DNA from: Clostridia bacterium
Lineage (GTDB): Bacteria; Bacillota_A; Clostridia; Christensenellales; UBA1750
Reading direction: 5' to 3'
DNA: 15,345 bases
Assembly (NCBI GenBank): GCA_017413675.1
Contig: JAFPSR010000098.1
Coordinates: 1 to 15,345, forward strand
Made by a program: the position numbers and the translations under genes. The notes under the pieces were generated by a model. It was not told where the DNA came from. It ran no database searches and saw nothing but the letters and a program-made list of their open reading frames with translations. Positions 6,575 to 13,741 of this stretch are shown piece by piece; within the stretch, counting starts at the first letter, position 1; every line of letters starts with the position of its first letter.

Positions 6575-7705
6575 ATGGAACTTCAAAAACAGGGCTTTGA
6601 CCTGCAGGAATATCTGACGAAAGGTGTGGAGGGAGTTATTGCCGAAGCGGTCAAGGCCACCCTTAAAAACCCGAGGGAAAGCGCATTCCTGCTGAAATTC
6701 GCCGCAGCAAGCAGAACGGCTGCGAAACGACGCCGAAAACTGGAAGATGCCGGAGAGCATATTCCGACTTTTTTGATTGCGAGCATTACCAGCCAGTGCA
6801 ATCTTCACTGCGCGGGATGCTATTCCAGATGTAATCTGGCAACCGTGGATGAGGAACCGGTGATGCAGATGACCGGGGAAGAATGGTCCCGGGTCTTTGG
6901 GGAAGCCGAAGAGCTGGGGATCAGCTTTATCCTTCTGGCCGGCGGTGAACCCATGCTGCGGCGGGACGTAATTGAAGAAGCCGGAAAACACCCCAATATC
7001 CTGTTCCCGATCTTTACCAACGGGACATTCCTCGGGGAACAGTACCTTGCGTTGTTTTCCAGATGCCGGAACCTTCTCCCGGTGATGAGTATCGAAGGAG
7101 AGAAGGACATTACGGATTCCAGGCGGGGAAACGGTATCTATGACCGGGTTATCGGGAACATGGAGGAATTGAACCGCAGAGGGATCGTGTTCGGGGCATC
7201 GGTGACTGTAACGACTGAAAACATCCGGGAAGTCACTTCGGATCGATTCCTTTCCTCACTTTCCGAACGCGGCTGCAAAGTGGTGATCTTTGTGGAATTT
7301 GTCCCGGTGACCGATGAGAGCCGCGAATTGGCTCCCGGAGATCCGGAACGGGATTATCTGAATGCGGAGCTGGAGCGGCTGCGTACAGAGCATCCGGAGA
7401 TGGTGTATATTTCTTTCCCCGGTGACGAGAAAAGTTCCGGCGGCTGTGTGGCTGCCGGCCGCGGATTCTTCCATATCAACTCCTATGGCGGAGCGGAGCC
7501 GTGCCCGTTTTCTCCTTTTTCCGATACAAATGTGCGGGAGGTCTCCATTCGGGAGGCTCTGCAATCCCCCTTGTTTACTGCTCTTCGGGACGGAGGAATC
7601 CTGATGGATCATCATGAAGGCGGCTGTGTTCTGTATGAAAAAAGGGAATTGGTGAAAAGTAATGTGGGAAGAGGACCGGAACAGAATAGAGAGGATAAGG
7701 CATGA
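6575..7705 (+). CDS. Radical SAM protein with a cysteine-containing (SPASM-like) C-terminus
   Basis: This 376-residue protein is a radical SAM enzyme. CNLHCAGC (75-82) supplies the three cysteines that bind the SAM-cleaving 4Fe-4S cluster. GGEP (123-126) is the SAM-binding motif, and a TNGT strand (148-151) follows. A helical segment of about 60 residues comes first (KNPRESAFLLKFAAASRTAAKRR region). The C-terminal part has Cys291, Cys310 (in AEPCPFSPFSD) and Cys351. This resembles a reduced SPASM or auxiliary-cluster region. The substrate is unknown. SPASM relatives often modify peptides, but I find no precursor peptide gene beside it. ATG 6575 is supported by AAGGAG 7 bases upstream, whereas the longer frame from GTG 6521 has no such site. 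Its stop overlaps the start of the membrane protein gene (ATGA), so the two are translationally coupled. Confidence 0.88.
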   Translation: MELQKQGFDLQEYLTKGVEGVIAEAVKATLKNPRESAFLLKFAAASRTAAKRRRKLEDAGEHIPTFLIASITSQCNLHCAGCYSRCNLATVDEEPVMQMTGEEWSRVFGEAEELGISFILLAGGEPMLRRDVIEEAGKHPNILFPIFTNGTFLGEQYLALFSRCRNLLPVMSIEGEKDITDSRRGNGIYDRVIGNMEELNRRGIVFGASVTVTTENIREVTSDRFLSSLSERGCKVVIFVEFVPVTDESRELAPGDPERDYLNAELERLRTEHPEMVYISFPGDEKSSGGCVAAGRGFFHINSYGGAEPCPFSPFSDTNVREVSIREALQSPLFTALRDGGILMDHHEGGCVLYEKRELVKSNVGRGPEQNREDKA

Positions 7706-8355
7706 AATACGGAGAATCCACATTTGACATTCTTTATCTGTTGTTTGCCTTGACTGCCGGCTGTGTTCTTCTGAACCGTGCAAAAAACAAACCGGAAAGG
7801 CTGATGGGAATCGCCGCGCTCGTCCTGGGATGCGGCGACGCCTTCCATCTGATTCCCCGTGTACTGAACTATTTCGTAAACGGGGATTTTTCGGCAGCCC
7901 TCGGGATCGGAAAACTGGTTACATCCGTTACCATGACAATATTCTATCTGTTGCTGTATTTTATATGGCAGGGTGTATTCCGTTCTAAGGAGAATCGAAC
8001 CCTGACTGCCCTGGTGTGGGTTTTCACAGTGGTACGTGTCCTTTTGTGTCTGTTTCCGCAGAACGGCTGGCTCACAAACGAAAGCGGCCTGACTTGGAGC
8101 ATTGTGCGGAACATCCCTTTCCTTGCTCTGGGCGCCTTGATTTGCATCCTGTATTTCCAAAAGAGAAAAGAAAATGCCCAGCTGCGGCGCGTATGGCTTT
8201 ATATTCTGTTCTCCTTTACATTTTATATTCCGGTTGCAGTCGGTGCGGGTTTTGTTCCGATGCTCGGGATGCTGATGCTCCCCAAAACCATTTGCTATAT
8301 CCTGCTGCTTGCTGCCTTCCTTCGATATGTTTGCAGAAGGGATAATCTGGTTTGA
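7702..8355 (+). CDS. Seven-helix membrane protein of unknown function
   Basis: This 217-residue protein consists mainly of hydrophobic segments. I count about seven membrane helices, near residues 7-25, 34-55, 68-90, 98-118, 133-150, 165-183 and 187-209. Short polar loops and basic ends (RAKNKPER, KRKENAQLRR, RRDNLV) suggest cytoplasmic loops. There is no signal peptide beyond the first helix. I do not recognise a family. The GCGDAFHLIPR segment inside helix 2 is unusually polar (Asp, His, Arg) and might bind a ligand or metal. The start ATG overlaps the radical SAM stop by four bases and has only a weak ribosome binding site, which favours coupled translation and a joint function with that enzyme. 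The hairpin at 8373-8409 follows the stop. Confidence 0.82.
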   Translation: MKYGESTFDILYLLFALTAGCVLLNRAKNKPERLMGIAALVLGCGDAFHLIPRVLNYFVNGDFSAALGIGKLVTSVTMTIFYLLLYFIWQGVFRSKENRTLTALVWVFTVVRVLLCLFPQNGWLTNESGLTWSIVRNIPFLALGALICILYFQKRKENAQLRRVWLYILFSFTFYIPVAVGAGFVPMLGMLMLPKTICYILLLAAFLRYVCRRDNLV

Positions 8356-8372
8356 ATTTTCCTATATACAAA

Positions 8373-8409
8373 AACAGGCGTGACCGCAGATACGTGCGTC
8401 ACGCCTGTT
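8373..8409. terminator. Terminator between convergent membrane protein and MATE genes
   Basis: AACAGGCGTGAC (8373-8384) pairs perfectly with 8398-8409 (12 bp), and an inner GCA/TGC can pair after one bulged base. On the minus strand the stem is followed by a run of Ts (complement of the A-rich 8370-8374), a strong terminator for the MATE operon. On the plus strand the trailing Ts are few, so termination there is probable but weaker. Confidence 0.85.
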
Positions 8410-8446
8410 CTCATAAGGCGAACAGTTATAAAATGCACAAAGGAAG

Positions 8447-9844
8447 CTAATCCTTGATAACGGTTTTCCAGATTCCGGTACGGTAACGCCAGAACAGAAG
8501 CAGCATCCGGATCACAACTTCCACGAGTGCAACGTACATGATGGCAACAAGTCCGAGATGGAATACACGGATGAACAGGATGCTCCACAGGGTACGTACC
8601 AGCCACTGGGTGGATGCGGTAATGTAGAAGTTGATCTTGGTATCCCCGGCACCGCGCAGAACACCTGCCAGGATCCACGCAAGGACCTGCGGCACCTGCA
8701 GACAAGCGGTAACCTTCAGACACTGGGAAGCCAGGTTGATTACAGATTGATCCGGTGTAAAGAAGCCGATAATCTGACTGGAGAAGGTGAAGAGCATGAT
8801 CGAGGTAAAAATCATTACCCCGGTACCGATTACGGAAGTGGCCTTGACATAACGTTCCGCCAACTCCGGCTTCTTGGCACCCAGGGACTGCCCGACCAGG
8901 GTGACAATGGCGGTTTGGAAGGAGAATGCCGGCATGAAGGACATGGACTCGGCTGTTAAGGAAAGGCTGTTGGCAGCGACATTGATTGTCCCGAGGGAAG
9001 CAATACTGCGGCTGGTCAGGATCCCGGACATGGACATGAACATACGTTCCAGCATGGCAGGGAAACTGATGGTAAATATCTGCTTGGTAAGTGGGAAATC
9101 GATTTTCCATCCTTTGGTAAGGCTGATTGTGTACGGCCCTTTCCGGAAGAAGCAGACATACAGGGAGAACAATCCGGCGGTAGTCATGCCAATGGCGGTC
9201 GCAATCGCAGCGCCTTTGACCTCCAGCCCGGCTCCGAACATGCGGAAGGACAAACCCAGGAAATGGATATCCCGGGTGGGGTAGATCAGAAGGAAATTGA
9301 ATACAACGTTAATGATATTCATCATGGCATTTCCGATCAGAGGTGTTTTGGTATCCCCGTACCCGCGGAAAGCCGAATTGAGGATCATGGAAGTTGTGAT
9401 AAAGATACGGCCGGTGCAGACAATTAGGTTATACTCAGCTGCCGTATCCAGAATTTCGGGAGCAGCACCCATGAACCGCGGGATCGCACGGTGCAGGGAG
9501 ATTGTCAGAAGGGAGATGGGCAATCCTACAAACAGGATCAGGAGGATGGCATGATGCATCAGCTTCTTGACCTGCTCCGGCTGGCCGGCACCAACGGACC
9601 GGGCAACCAGGGTGGTAATTCCGATGCCCAGAGACATGACAATCCCATTCAGGAACATGATGGGGGATTGACTGATGGAAACGGATGCGGTCGCATTGGC
9701 TCCAAGGGAACCAACCATGGCGGTATCCGCATATCCAACCAGGGTCGTAAAGATCTGTTCTAGAAACACAGGCCAGGCCAGCAGGAATATGGTTTTCACA
9801 ATCCCGTTGGACTCATCGGTAACATTCAAAGCTCTTCTAGCCAT
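8447..9844 (-). CDS. MATE family multidrug/toxin extrusion transporter
   Basis: This 465-residue integral membrane protein is the normal length for MATE transporters, which export cationic drugs or metabolites, or flip lipid-linked compounds, using a Na+ or H+ gradient. It has two repeats of six helices. The first contains LAWPVFLEQ (22-30) and YADTAMVGSLGA (38-49), with FRGYGDTKTPL (159-169) further on. The second contains the matching GVLRGAGDTK (394-403). These paired RG(Y/A)GDTK loops are characteristic. The real substrate cannot be inferred. The start ATG 9842-9844 has GGGAGG 7 bases upstream. It sits 44 bp behind the acyltransferase gene, without an obvious promoter between them, so it is probably the last gene of the minus-strand operon starting at 11749. 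The strong terminator at 8373-8409 follows. Confidence 0.93.
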   Translation of the reverse strand: MARRALNVTDESNGIVKTIFLLAWPVFLEQIFTTLVGYADTAMVGSLGANATASVSISQSPIMFLNGIVMSLGIGITTLVARSVGAGQPEQVKKLMHHAILLILFVGLPISLLTISLHRAIPRFMGAAPEILDTAAEYNLIVCTGRIFITTSMILNSAFRGYGDTKTPLIGNAMMNIINVVFNFLLIYPTRDIHFLGLSFRMFGAGLEVKGAAIATAIGMTTAGLFSLYVCFFRKGPYTISLTKGWKIDFPLTKQIFTISFPAMLERMFMSMSGILTSRSIASLGTINVAANSLSLTAESMSFMPAFSFQTAIVTLVGQSLGAKKPELAERYVKATSVIGTGVMIFTSIMLFTFSSQIIGFFTPDQSVINLASQCLKVTACLQVPQVLAWILAGVLRGAGDTKINFYITASTQWLVRTLWSILFIRVFHLGLVAIMYVALVEVVIRMLLLFWRYRTGIWKTVIKD

Positions 9845-9888
9845 GAACCAGCCTCCCTTGCCGTTGTTTTAGTAATTCTGTACAGCGA

Positions 9889-11160
9889 TCAGGCAAGCCC
9901 GGGGGGACAGGGAGAACCCTGTTCTTCGCACCAGGCAAAATATAACTCTTCAGTTGCCAGGGCCATTTTGGTTACGGAGCAGGAAGTTGTCTCCGGATAA
10001 ATATACCAGGTATCTTCCAGAGTGTTGAGATCAACACAGTCCCCGTATTTGCCCAGATAGTTATACTCAATATGACAGGAGTAGAGGGAAGAAACGGGCT
10101 TGCACATTTCAAACGGGTCTCCATCCGGATCCGTTCCGCGGACGGTAAATCCGTTTGCATTGTGTGTCAAGGTTCCGTTCCCCAGGCGGATAAAGCGTTT
10201 TGCATTGGGAAGGGTATCCACATGAACCGGGATTTCTCCCGTGGTGTAAGTGCCGCTGCGGACTTCGCGGCGGACATTTGCCCTTTCCCATTCATACCAG
10301 TCGGGAATATGGGTAAATTCGGTCTCACCTTCACCAGCCTCCAGTTCGCCGGTTTCCGTAAATGTCCAGTATTTTCCGCAGGCTTTGCAGAATATCTTCG
10401 TTCCTTGGGAGGACATTTCATATTCCGTTCCGCAGGCGGGGCATTGGTACAGGACTTTTTCCAATCCCTCTGCACGCTTTTTATAGGAAACCCGGATGCT
10501 CTTTTCCTTCTGCCAGGCATATTCATCGTACTGGAAGGCATTTACGATTGCCGTATTGATTTCATCGGATGATTTTTCCGCAAGCTCTTCCGGAGTATAC
10601 AAAAGGCGGAATTCTGCTTCTGTTGGGGCAACACCCCGGTTGTGCAGATTCCAGAACGGGGAATTGATGTGATGACCGTGGCAGATCAGGGTAACGACAG
10701 GAACCTTGAAGAGCTTGCAGAGTTTCCCCAAAGAACGCGGGAGGACGGCGGTAGTACCGCACAGGGAATAGCGGGCCTCCGGATAGAGGACAATGACATC
10801 GCCGTTTTTAATGGTTTTGAGAAGCTGGCGGACGAGCATCAGGTCGTTTGTGAATTTTCGTTTGCAGATACATCCGACATTCCGCAAGAGGTTTTCCCGG
10901 CCGATAAACCCGTCAATGGCAACCACGTAATTGGCCCGCTGCGGCCAGATCGCCTTGGTGGCAACCTTGAAATCCATAAAGGCATTGTGGTTGCAGAGCA
11001 GAAGATACGGAGGCTTCAGTCCTTCGGTGCCGATACGGGTCAGATGGTTCCGGTGAAGCAGTACATCCGGAAGGCTCAGCGCAATGGTCAATGGATGCAG
11101 ATACCATTTGGTGCGCCGCGGAGGTTCTTTCATGTCGAAACGTTCAAAAGGCTGTTTCAT
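9889..11160 (-). CDS. PlsC-like acyltransferase with a C-terminal zinc ribbon and extra domain
   Basis: The first ~210 residues of this 423-residue protein resemble lysophosphatidic acid acyltransferases. LCNHNAFMDF (55-64) gives the HX4D catalytic pair (His58, Asp63), and LYPEARYS (125-132) replaces the usual FPEG-type motif. The enzyme type transfers acyl chains to glycerolipids or related acceptors at the membrane. A four-cysteine zinc ribbon follows at 240-261 (CPAC...CKAC). Then come about 160 residues of mostly beta-type, unrecognised sequence, with aromatic-rich stretches such as LYSCHIEYNYLGKYGD. The protein is nearly twice the usual PlsC length. No signal peptide or clear membrane helix is visible. 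The start ATG 11158-11160 has AAGGA 8 bases upstream. It lies 43 bp after the deacylase gene and 44 bp before the MATE gene. Its exact acceptor is unknown. Confidence 0.85.
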   Translation of the reverse strand: MKQPFERFDMKEPPRRTKWYLHPLTIALSLPDVLLHRNHLTRIGTEGLKPPYLLLCNHNAFMDFKVATKAIWPQRANYVVAIDGFIGRENLLRNVGCICKRKFTNDLMLVRQLLKTIKNGDVIVLYPEARYSLCGTTAVLPRSLGKLCKLFKVPVVTLICHGHHINSPFWNLHNRGVAPTEAEFRLLYTPEELAEKSSDEINTAIVNAFQYDEYAWQKEKSIRVSYKKRAEGLEKVLYQCPACGTEYEMSSQGTKIFCKACGKYWTFTETGELEAGEGETEFTHIPDWYEWERANVRREVRSGTYTTGEIPVHVDTLPNAKRFIRLGNGTLTHNANGFTVRGTDPDGDPFEMCKPVSSLYSCHIEYNYLGKYGDCVDLNTLEDTWYIYPETTSCSVTKMALATEELYFAWCEEQGSPCPPGLA

Positions 11161-11203
11161 AATTCACGTCCTTATTCTCAGGGATAGATGAAAAAGAGCC
11201 GGA

Positions 11204-11749
11204 TCAGTCTTCCCCGGTAAGATGTACCGTCCGATAGGTATGACCGGTAGCCGGAAGGAACTTCTGCACAATATCCTCGGTTCGGATTTTCAGACTGGAC
11301 GTGTTCACACAGGGATGGCACCCGATAAATGGATCTTTGAGGACATCCTCGTCAATGAGCAGATGCACTTTATGGTCCGAATCATTCATAAGGCCCATGA
11401 TACTGACAGCACCCGGCTGGATATCCAGATAGCGGAGCATATCGTCCGGTCCTGCAAACGACAGGCGCGAGGACTGAATCTGGGCAGACAGTTCCTTGGT
11501 TTTGAATTTCTTGTCACCCGGCATCATCAGGAGGTAAAAATCCGTTTTCTGCCGGTTGCATAAAAACAGGTTTTTGCAGATCAGGACTCCCAGAACAGCA
11601 TCAATCGCAAAGCAGTCTTCCATCGTATCCGCATGCTCGTGATCTGTACGCTGATAGGAAATACCAAGGCGGTCCAGGAAATCATAAGTGCGGATTTCCC
11701 GTTCCAGCCGTCCTTCCGGATAGGAAGGCCTTCCTTCGAATAACTCCAT
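11204..11749 (-). CDS. Prolyl-tRNA deacylase-like protein (YbaK/ProX family, PrdX type)
   Basis: This 181-residue protein belongs to the YbaK/EbsC editing-domain family. Such domains hydrolyse mischarged tRNAs, typically Ala-tRNA(Pro) or Cys-tRNA(Pro), as free-standing proofreading factors in the cytoplasm. Key segments are HADTMEDC (39-46), the conserved lysine in ICKNLFLC (57-64, Lys59), GAVSIMGLMND (113-123) and FIGCHPCVNTSSL (141-153), where family members keep a GCHP block followed by an NTSSL-type turn. I chose ATG 11747-11749 because this gives the normal family length and N-terminus. It has AAGGA about 10 bases upstream and a textbook promoter 59 bp away. The frame is open upstream to 11974, but that part would overlap the promoter. 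It heads the operon with the acyltransferase and MATE genes. Bound specificity is inferred. Confidence 0.87.
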   Translation of the reverse strand: MELFEGRPSYPEGRLEREIRTYDFLDRLGISYQRTDHEHADTMEDCFAIDAVLGVLICKNLFLCNRQKTDFYLLMMPGDKKFKTKELSAQIQSSRLSFAGPDDMLRYLDIQPGAVSIMGLMNDSDHKVHLLIDEDVLKDPFIGCHPCVNTSSLKIRTEDIVQKFLPATGHTYRTVHLTGED

Positions 11750-11807
11750 AATGACAGTTTCCTTTTCATTCCAAAGGTAGAGGTATGAATTTCTAAATAT
11801 GTATGTA

Positions 11808-11836
11808 ATTATATCAGTGTTTCCGTTTTCAATCAA
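11808..11836 (-). promoter_or_regulatory. Strong predicted sigma-A promoter for the deacylase-acyltransferase-MATE operon
   Basis: On the minus strand, TTGATT (11831-11836) and a perfect TATAAT (11808-11813) are 17 bp apart. The start of transcription is expected about 50 bp before the ATG at 11749. It faces away from a second good promoter at 11877-11905, with about 40 bp between the two -35 boxes. Confidence 0.8.
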
Positions 11837-11876
11837 TCCCGAGAGGAGGGAAACAGGAAGCGGCATTAGAAGCTTA

Positions 11877-11905
11877 TTGACTTTTCCATTCTTCATTTCT
11901 ATTAT
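11877..11905 (+). promoter_or_regulatory. Strong predicted sigma-A promoter for the nitrilase-phosphodiesterase gene
   Basis: TTGACT (11877-11882, five of six) and TATTAT (11900-11905, five of six) are 17 bp apart, about 30 bp before the ATG at 11936. GGAGG (11926-11930) follows, 5 bases from the start. Both transcription and translation signals of the interrupted gene therefore look intact. Confidence 0.78.
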
Positions 11906-11935
11906 GAATCCATAAATGATTCGTTGGAGGCAGAC

Positions 11936-13558
11936 ATGAAAGCAGCAGTTATACAACCATTCTATTCCCTGCATGCGAAGGATCTGGAGCAGAGCTTTAC
12001 CGGGTTTCTCCGCCTATGTGATCAATGTGATGATTCCATGGACCTGATTGTGTTTCCGGAATACTGTGATATTCCGTCCTCCGTCCCGGACGCACATGCT
12101 TTTGCAGAGGCTATACAGAAGTATAATGGACTGGTACGTGAATAAATCATAGAGACGGCAAAAAGGTGCCGGGCAATCTGCTTTGCCAATTTTGCCGATA
12201 TAGCACCAACGGGTAACCGGAATACCACCTTTGTGTTTGACCGTGAGGGAAAAGAAGCGGGGAAATATTATAAAGCTCATCCCGCACCTTCCGAAGTGAA
12301 ATCTGCCGAAGAAGGCGGTAACGCCATGGACTGTTCCTATAGTTATGATTACCGGGAACCAATGGTAATCGAACTGGAAGGGATCCGTTTTGCGTTCCTG
12401 ACCTGTTACGATTTCTATATGTATGAGTATTTTCCCAGTATTGCCCGGGTTCATCCGGATGTAATTATCGGCTGTTCGCATCAACGTACCGATCTGCACC
12501 GGACGTTGGAAAACATCGGAAGCTTCTTATGTTACAATACGAACGCCTATCTGGTACGTTCCGCGGTATCCCTTGGAGAAGAAAGTGATGTATGCGGATG
12601 CAGCATGATTGTCTCTCCCGACGGCCGGATCCTTCTGAATATGGGAAATCAAGTCGGAATCGGGACCTATGAATTCAACCCGCATGCAAAATATGAAAAA
12701 CCGGCAGGTTTCGGTGGCAAACCCAAGCCGCATCCGGAATATATCGAGGAAGGGCGGCGTCCGTGGCTCTACCGGCCGGCGGGAAGCATGATGGTTCCGG
12801 GAGAAAAATGGATGCCATACCCACGGATCTGTGCCCACCGCGGTTTTTCCACCATTGCGCCGGAAAACAGTCTTCCGGCATTCGGGGCGGCAGTTGCCCT
12901 GGGCGCACAGGAAATTGAGTTTGATCTGTGGAGCACATCCGACGGGGAACTGGTATCCCTGCATGATCCGACTCTGGACCGTGTTTCGGACGGGCACGGA
13001 AAAATCTATGAACATACCTTCGCCGAATGCAGGGAATTGGATTTCGGGGGCAAGACCGGAGAACACTTCAAGGGGCTCCCGATCCTGACCTTTGAGGAAA
13101 TCCTTCGCAAGTTTGCCCAGACGGTCATCATGAACATCCATGTCAAAATCTGGGACGAACCTATGGATCACCAGTATGAACGGATCGCCGGACTGATCCG
13201 GAAATATGACTGCGCCTCCCATGTGTATATGATGTCCAGCAATGACCGCAGCCTTATGGAGTTTCGAAAGATCGCTCCGGATATTTCCGTATGTGTTGGG
13301 TTTGACGGGAATAGGGAAGACCTTTTGAGTATGCCCAAACGCGCGATCCAAATCGGTGCTCCGAAGATCCAGCTGTTCAAGCCGTATTTTGACCAGTCAA
13401 CAGTGGATTACGCCAAAGCCCACGGAATCCTGTGCAATGTCTTTTATGCGGATGATCCCCAGGAGGCGGTCCGGTATCTGGATATGGGGATTGATTCAAT
13501 CCTGACCAATGATTTCCTGACCGTCAAGCTGGCAGTGGAAAAACATCTTGGGAAATAA
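11936..13558 (+). pseudogene. Nitrilase-family amidohydrolase fused to glycerophosphodiester phosphodiesterase, interrupted by an in-frame TAA
   Basis: One frame of 541 codons encodes two enzymes and is broken by TAA at codon 70 (12143-12145). Residues 1-290 form a carbon-nitrogen hydrolase domain with Glu42 (VFPEYCD), Lys113 (GKYYKAHP) and Cys157 (LTCYDFY), the nitrilase catalytic triad. Residues ~296-540 form a GDPD domain with CAHRGFSTIAPENS (299-312), Glu328 and Asp330 (EIEFDL) and His343 (SLHDPT), the metal and acid-base residues that hydrolyse glycerophosphodiesters to glycerol 3-phosphate and an alcohol. Homologous-looking sequence resumes directly after the stop (IIETAKRCRAICFANF), with no frameshift. 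Promoter and ribosome binding site are intact. A 69-residue product carrying only Glu42 would be inactive. It could be a recent nonsense mutation, a read-through site or a base-call error. The GDPD part may still be made from an internal start at 12812. The amide substrate is unknown. Confidence 0.85.
12799..12814 (+). promoter_or_regulatory. Possible internal ribosome binding site and ATG before the phosphodiesterase domain
   Basis: GGGAG (12799-12803) lies 8 bases before an in-frame ATG (12812-12814). Starting there gives a 248-residue protein holding all visible GDPD residues, close to the normal length of stand-alone GDPD enzymes. It could be fortuitous, since the bases also encode the linker. 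Confidence 0.3.
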
Positions 13559-13597
13559 CTGCCTGTTTTTGGTTTGTCATGGCAATAACATAAAATA

Positions 13598-13626
13598 TTA
13601 ACAAATGGAACTATATGTTGTATAAT
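13598..13626 (+). promoter_or_regulatory. Strong predicted sigma-A promoter for the licC-licA genes
   Basis: TTAACA (13598-13603, five of six) and a perfect TATAAT (13621-13626) are 17 bp apart. The transcript would have a leader of about 108 bases before ATG 13742. A small palindrome, TTGTA-N5-TACAA (13618-13632), overlaps the -10 box and could be an operator. Between 13559 and 13597 I see no convincing terminator for the upstream gene. Confidence 0.8.
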
Positions 13627-13741
13627 TTACAAACGAGGTTTCACAAGGACAGGGGGTTATCTTCTGCTCCCTGAAAAATGAAACTTCCCAATGCCGCTTT
13701 TCGTCTGAGTGACGGAATCAAAGAAAGGGTTTTTGTTTTCC

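Noticed and set aside
12143..12145. TAA read as a sense codon through an alternative genetic code
   Set aside because: TAA ends several intact genes here (for example at 691, 752, 3487, 5996, 6486 and 14608), so it works as a normal stop in this genome.
12014..12499. Minus-strand frame across the broken part of the nitrilase gene
   Set aside because: I considered whether the TAA marks a real gene boundary with an antisense gene. The peptide shows no domain, while the plus frame keeps nitrilase homology on both sides of the stop.
12233..13558. Independent gene starting at GTG 12233
   Set aside because: No ribosome binding site precedes it, and it would begin in the middle of the nitrilase domain, leaving out the catalytic Glu. 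It is the continuation of the interrupted frame.
13633..13741. Riboswitch in the licC leader
   Set aside because: I looked for known riboswitch cores and for a terminator or sequestering hairpin. Only a weak 7-bp hairpin without a following T-run is present.
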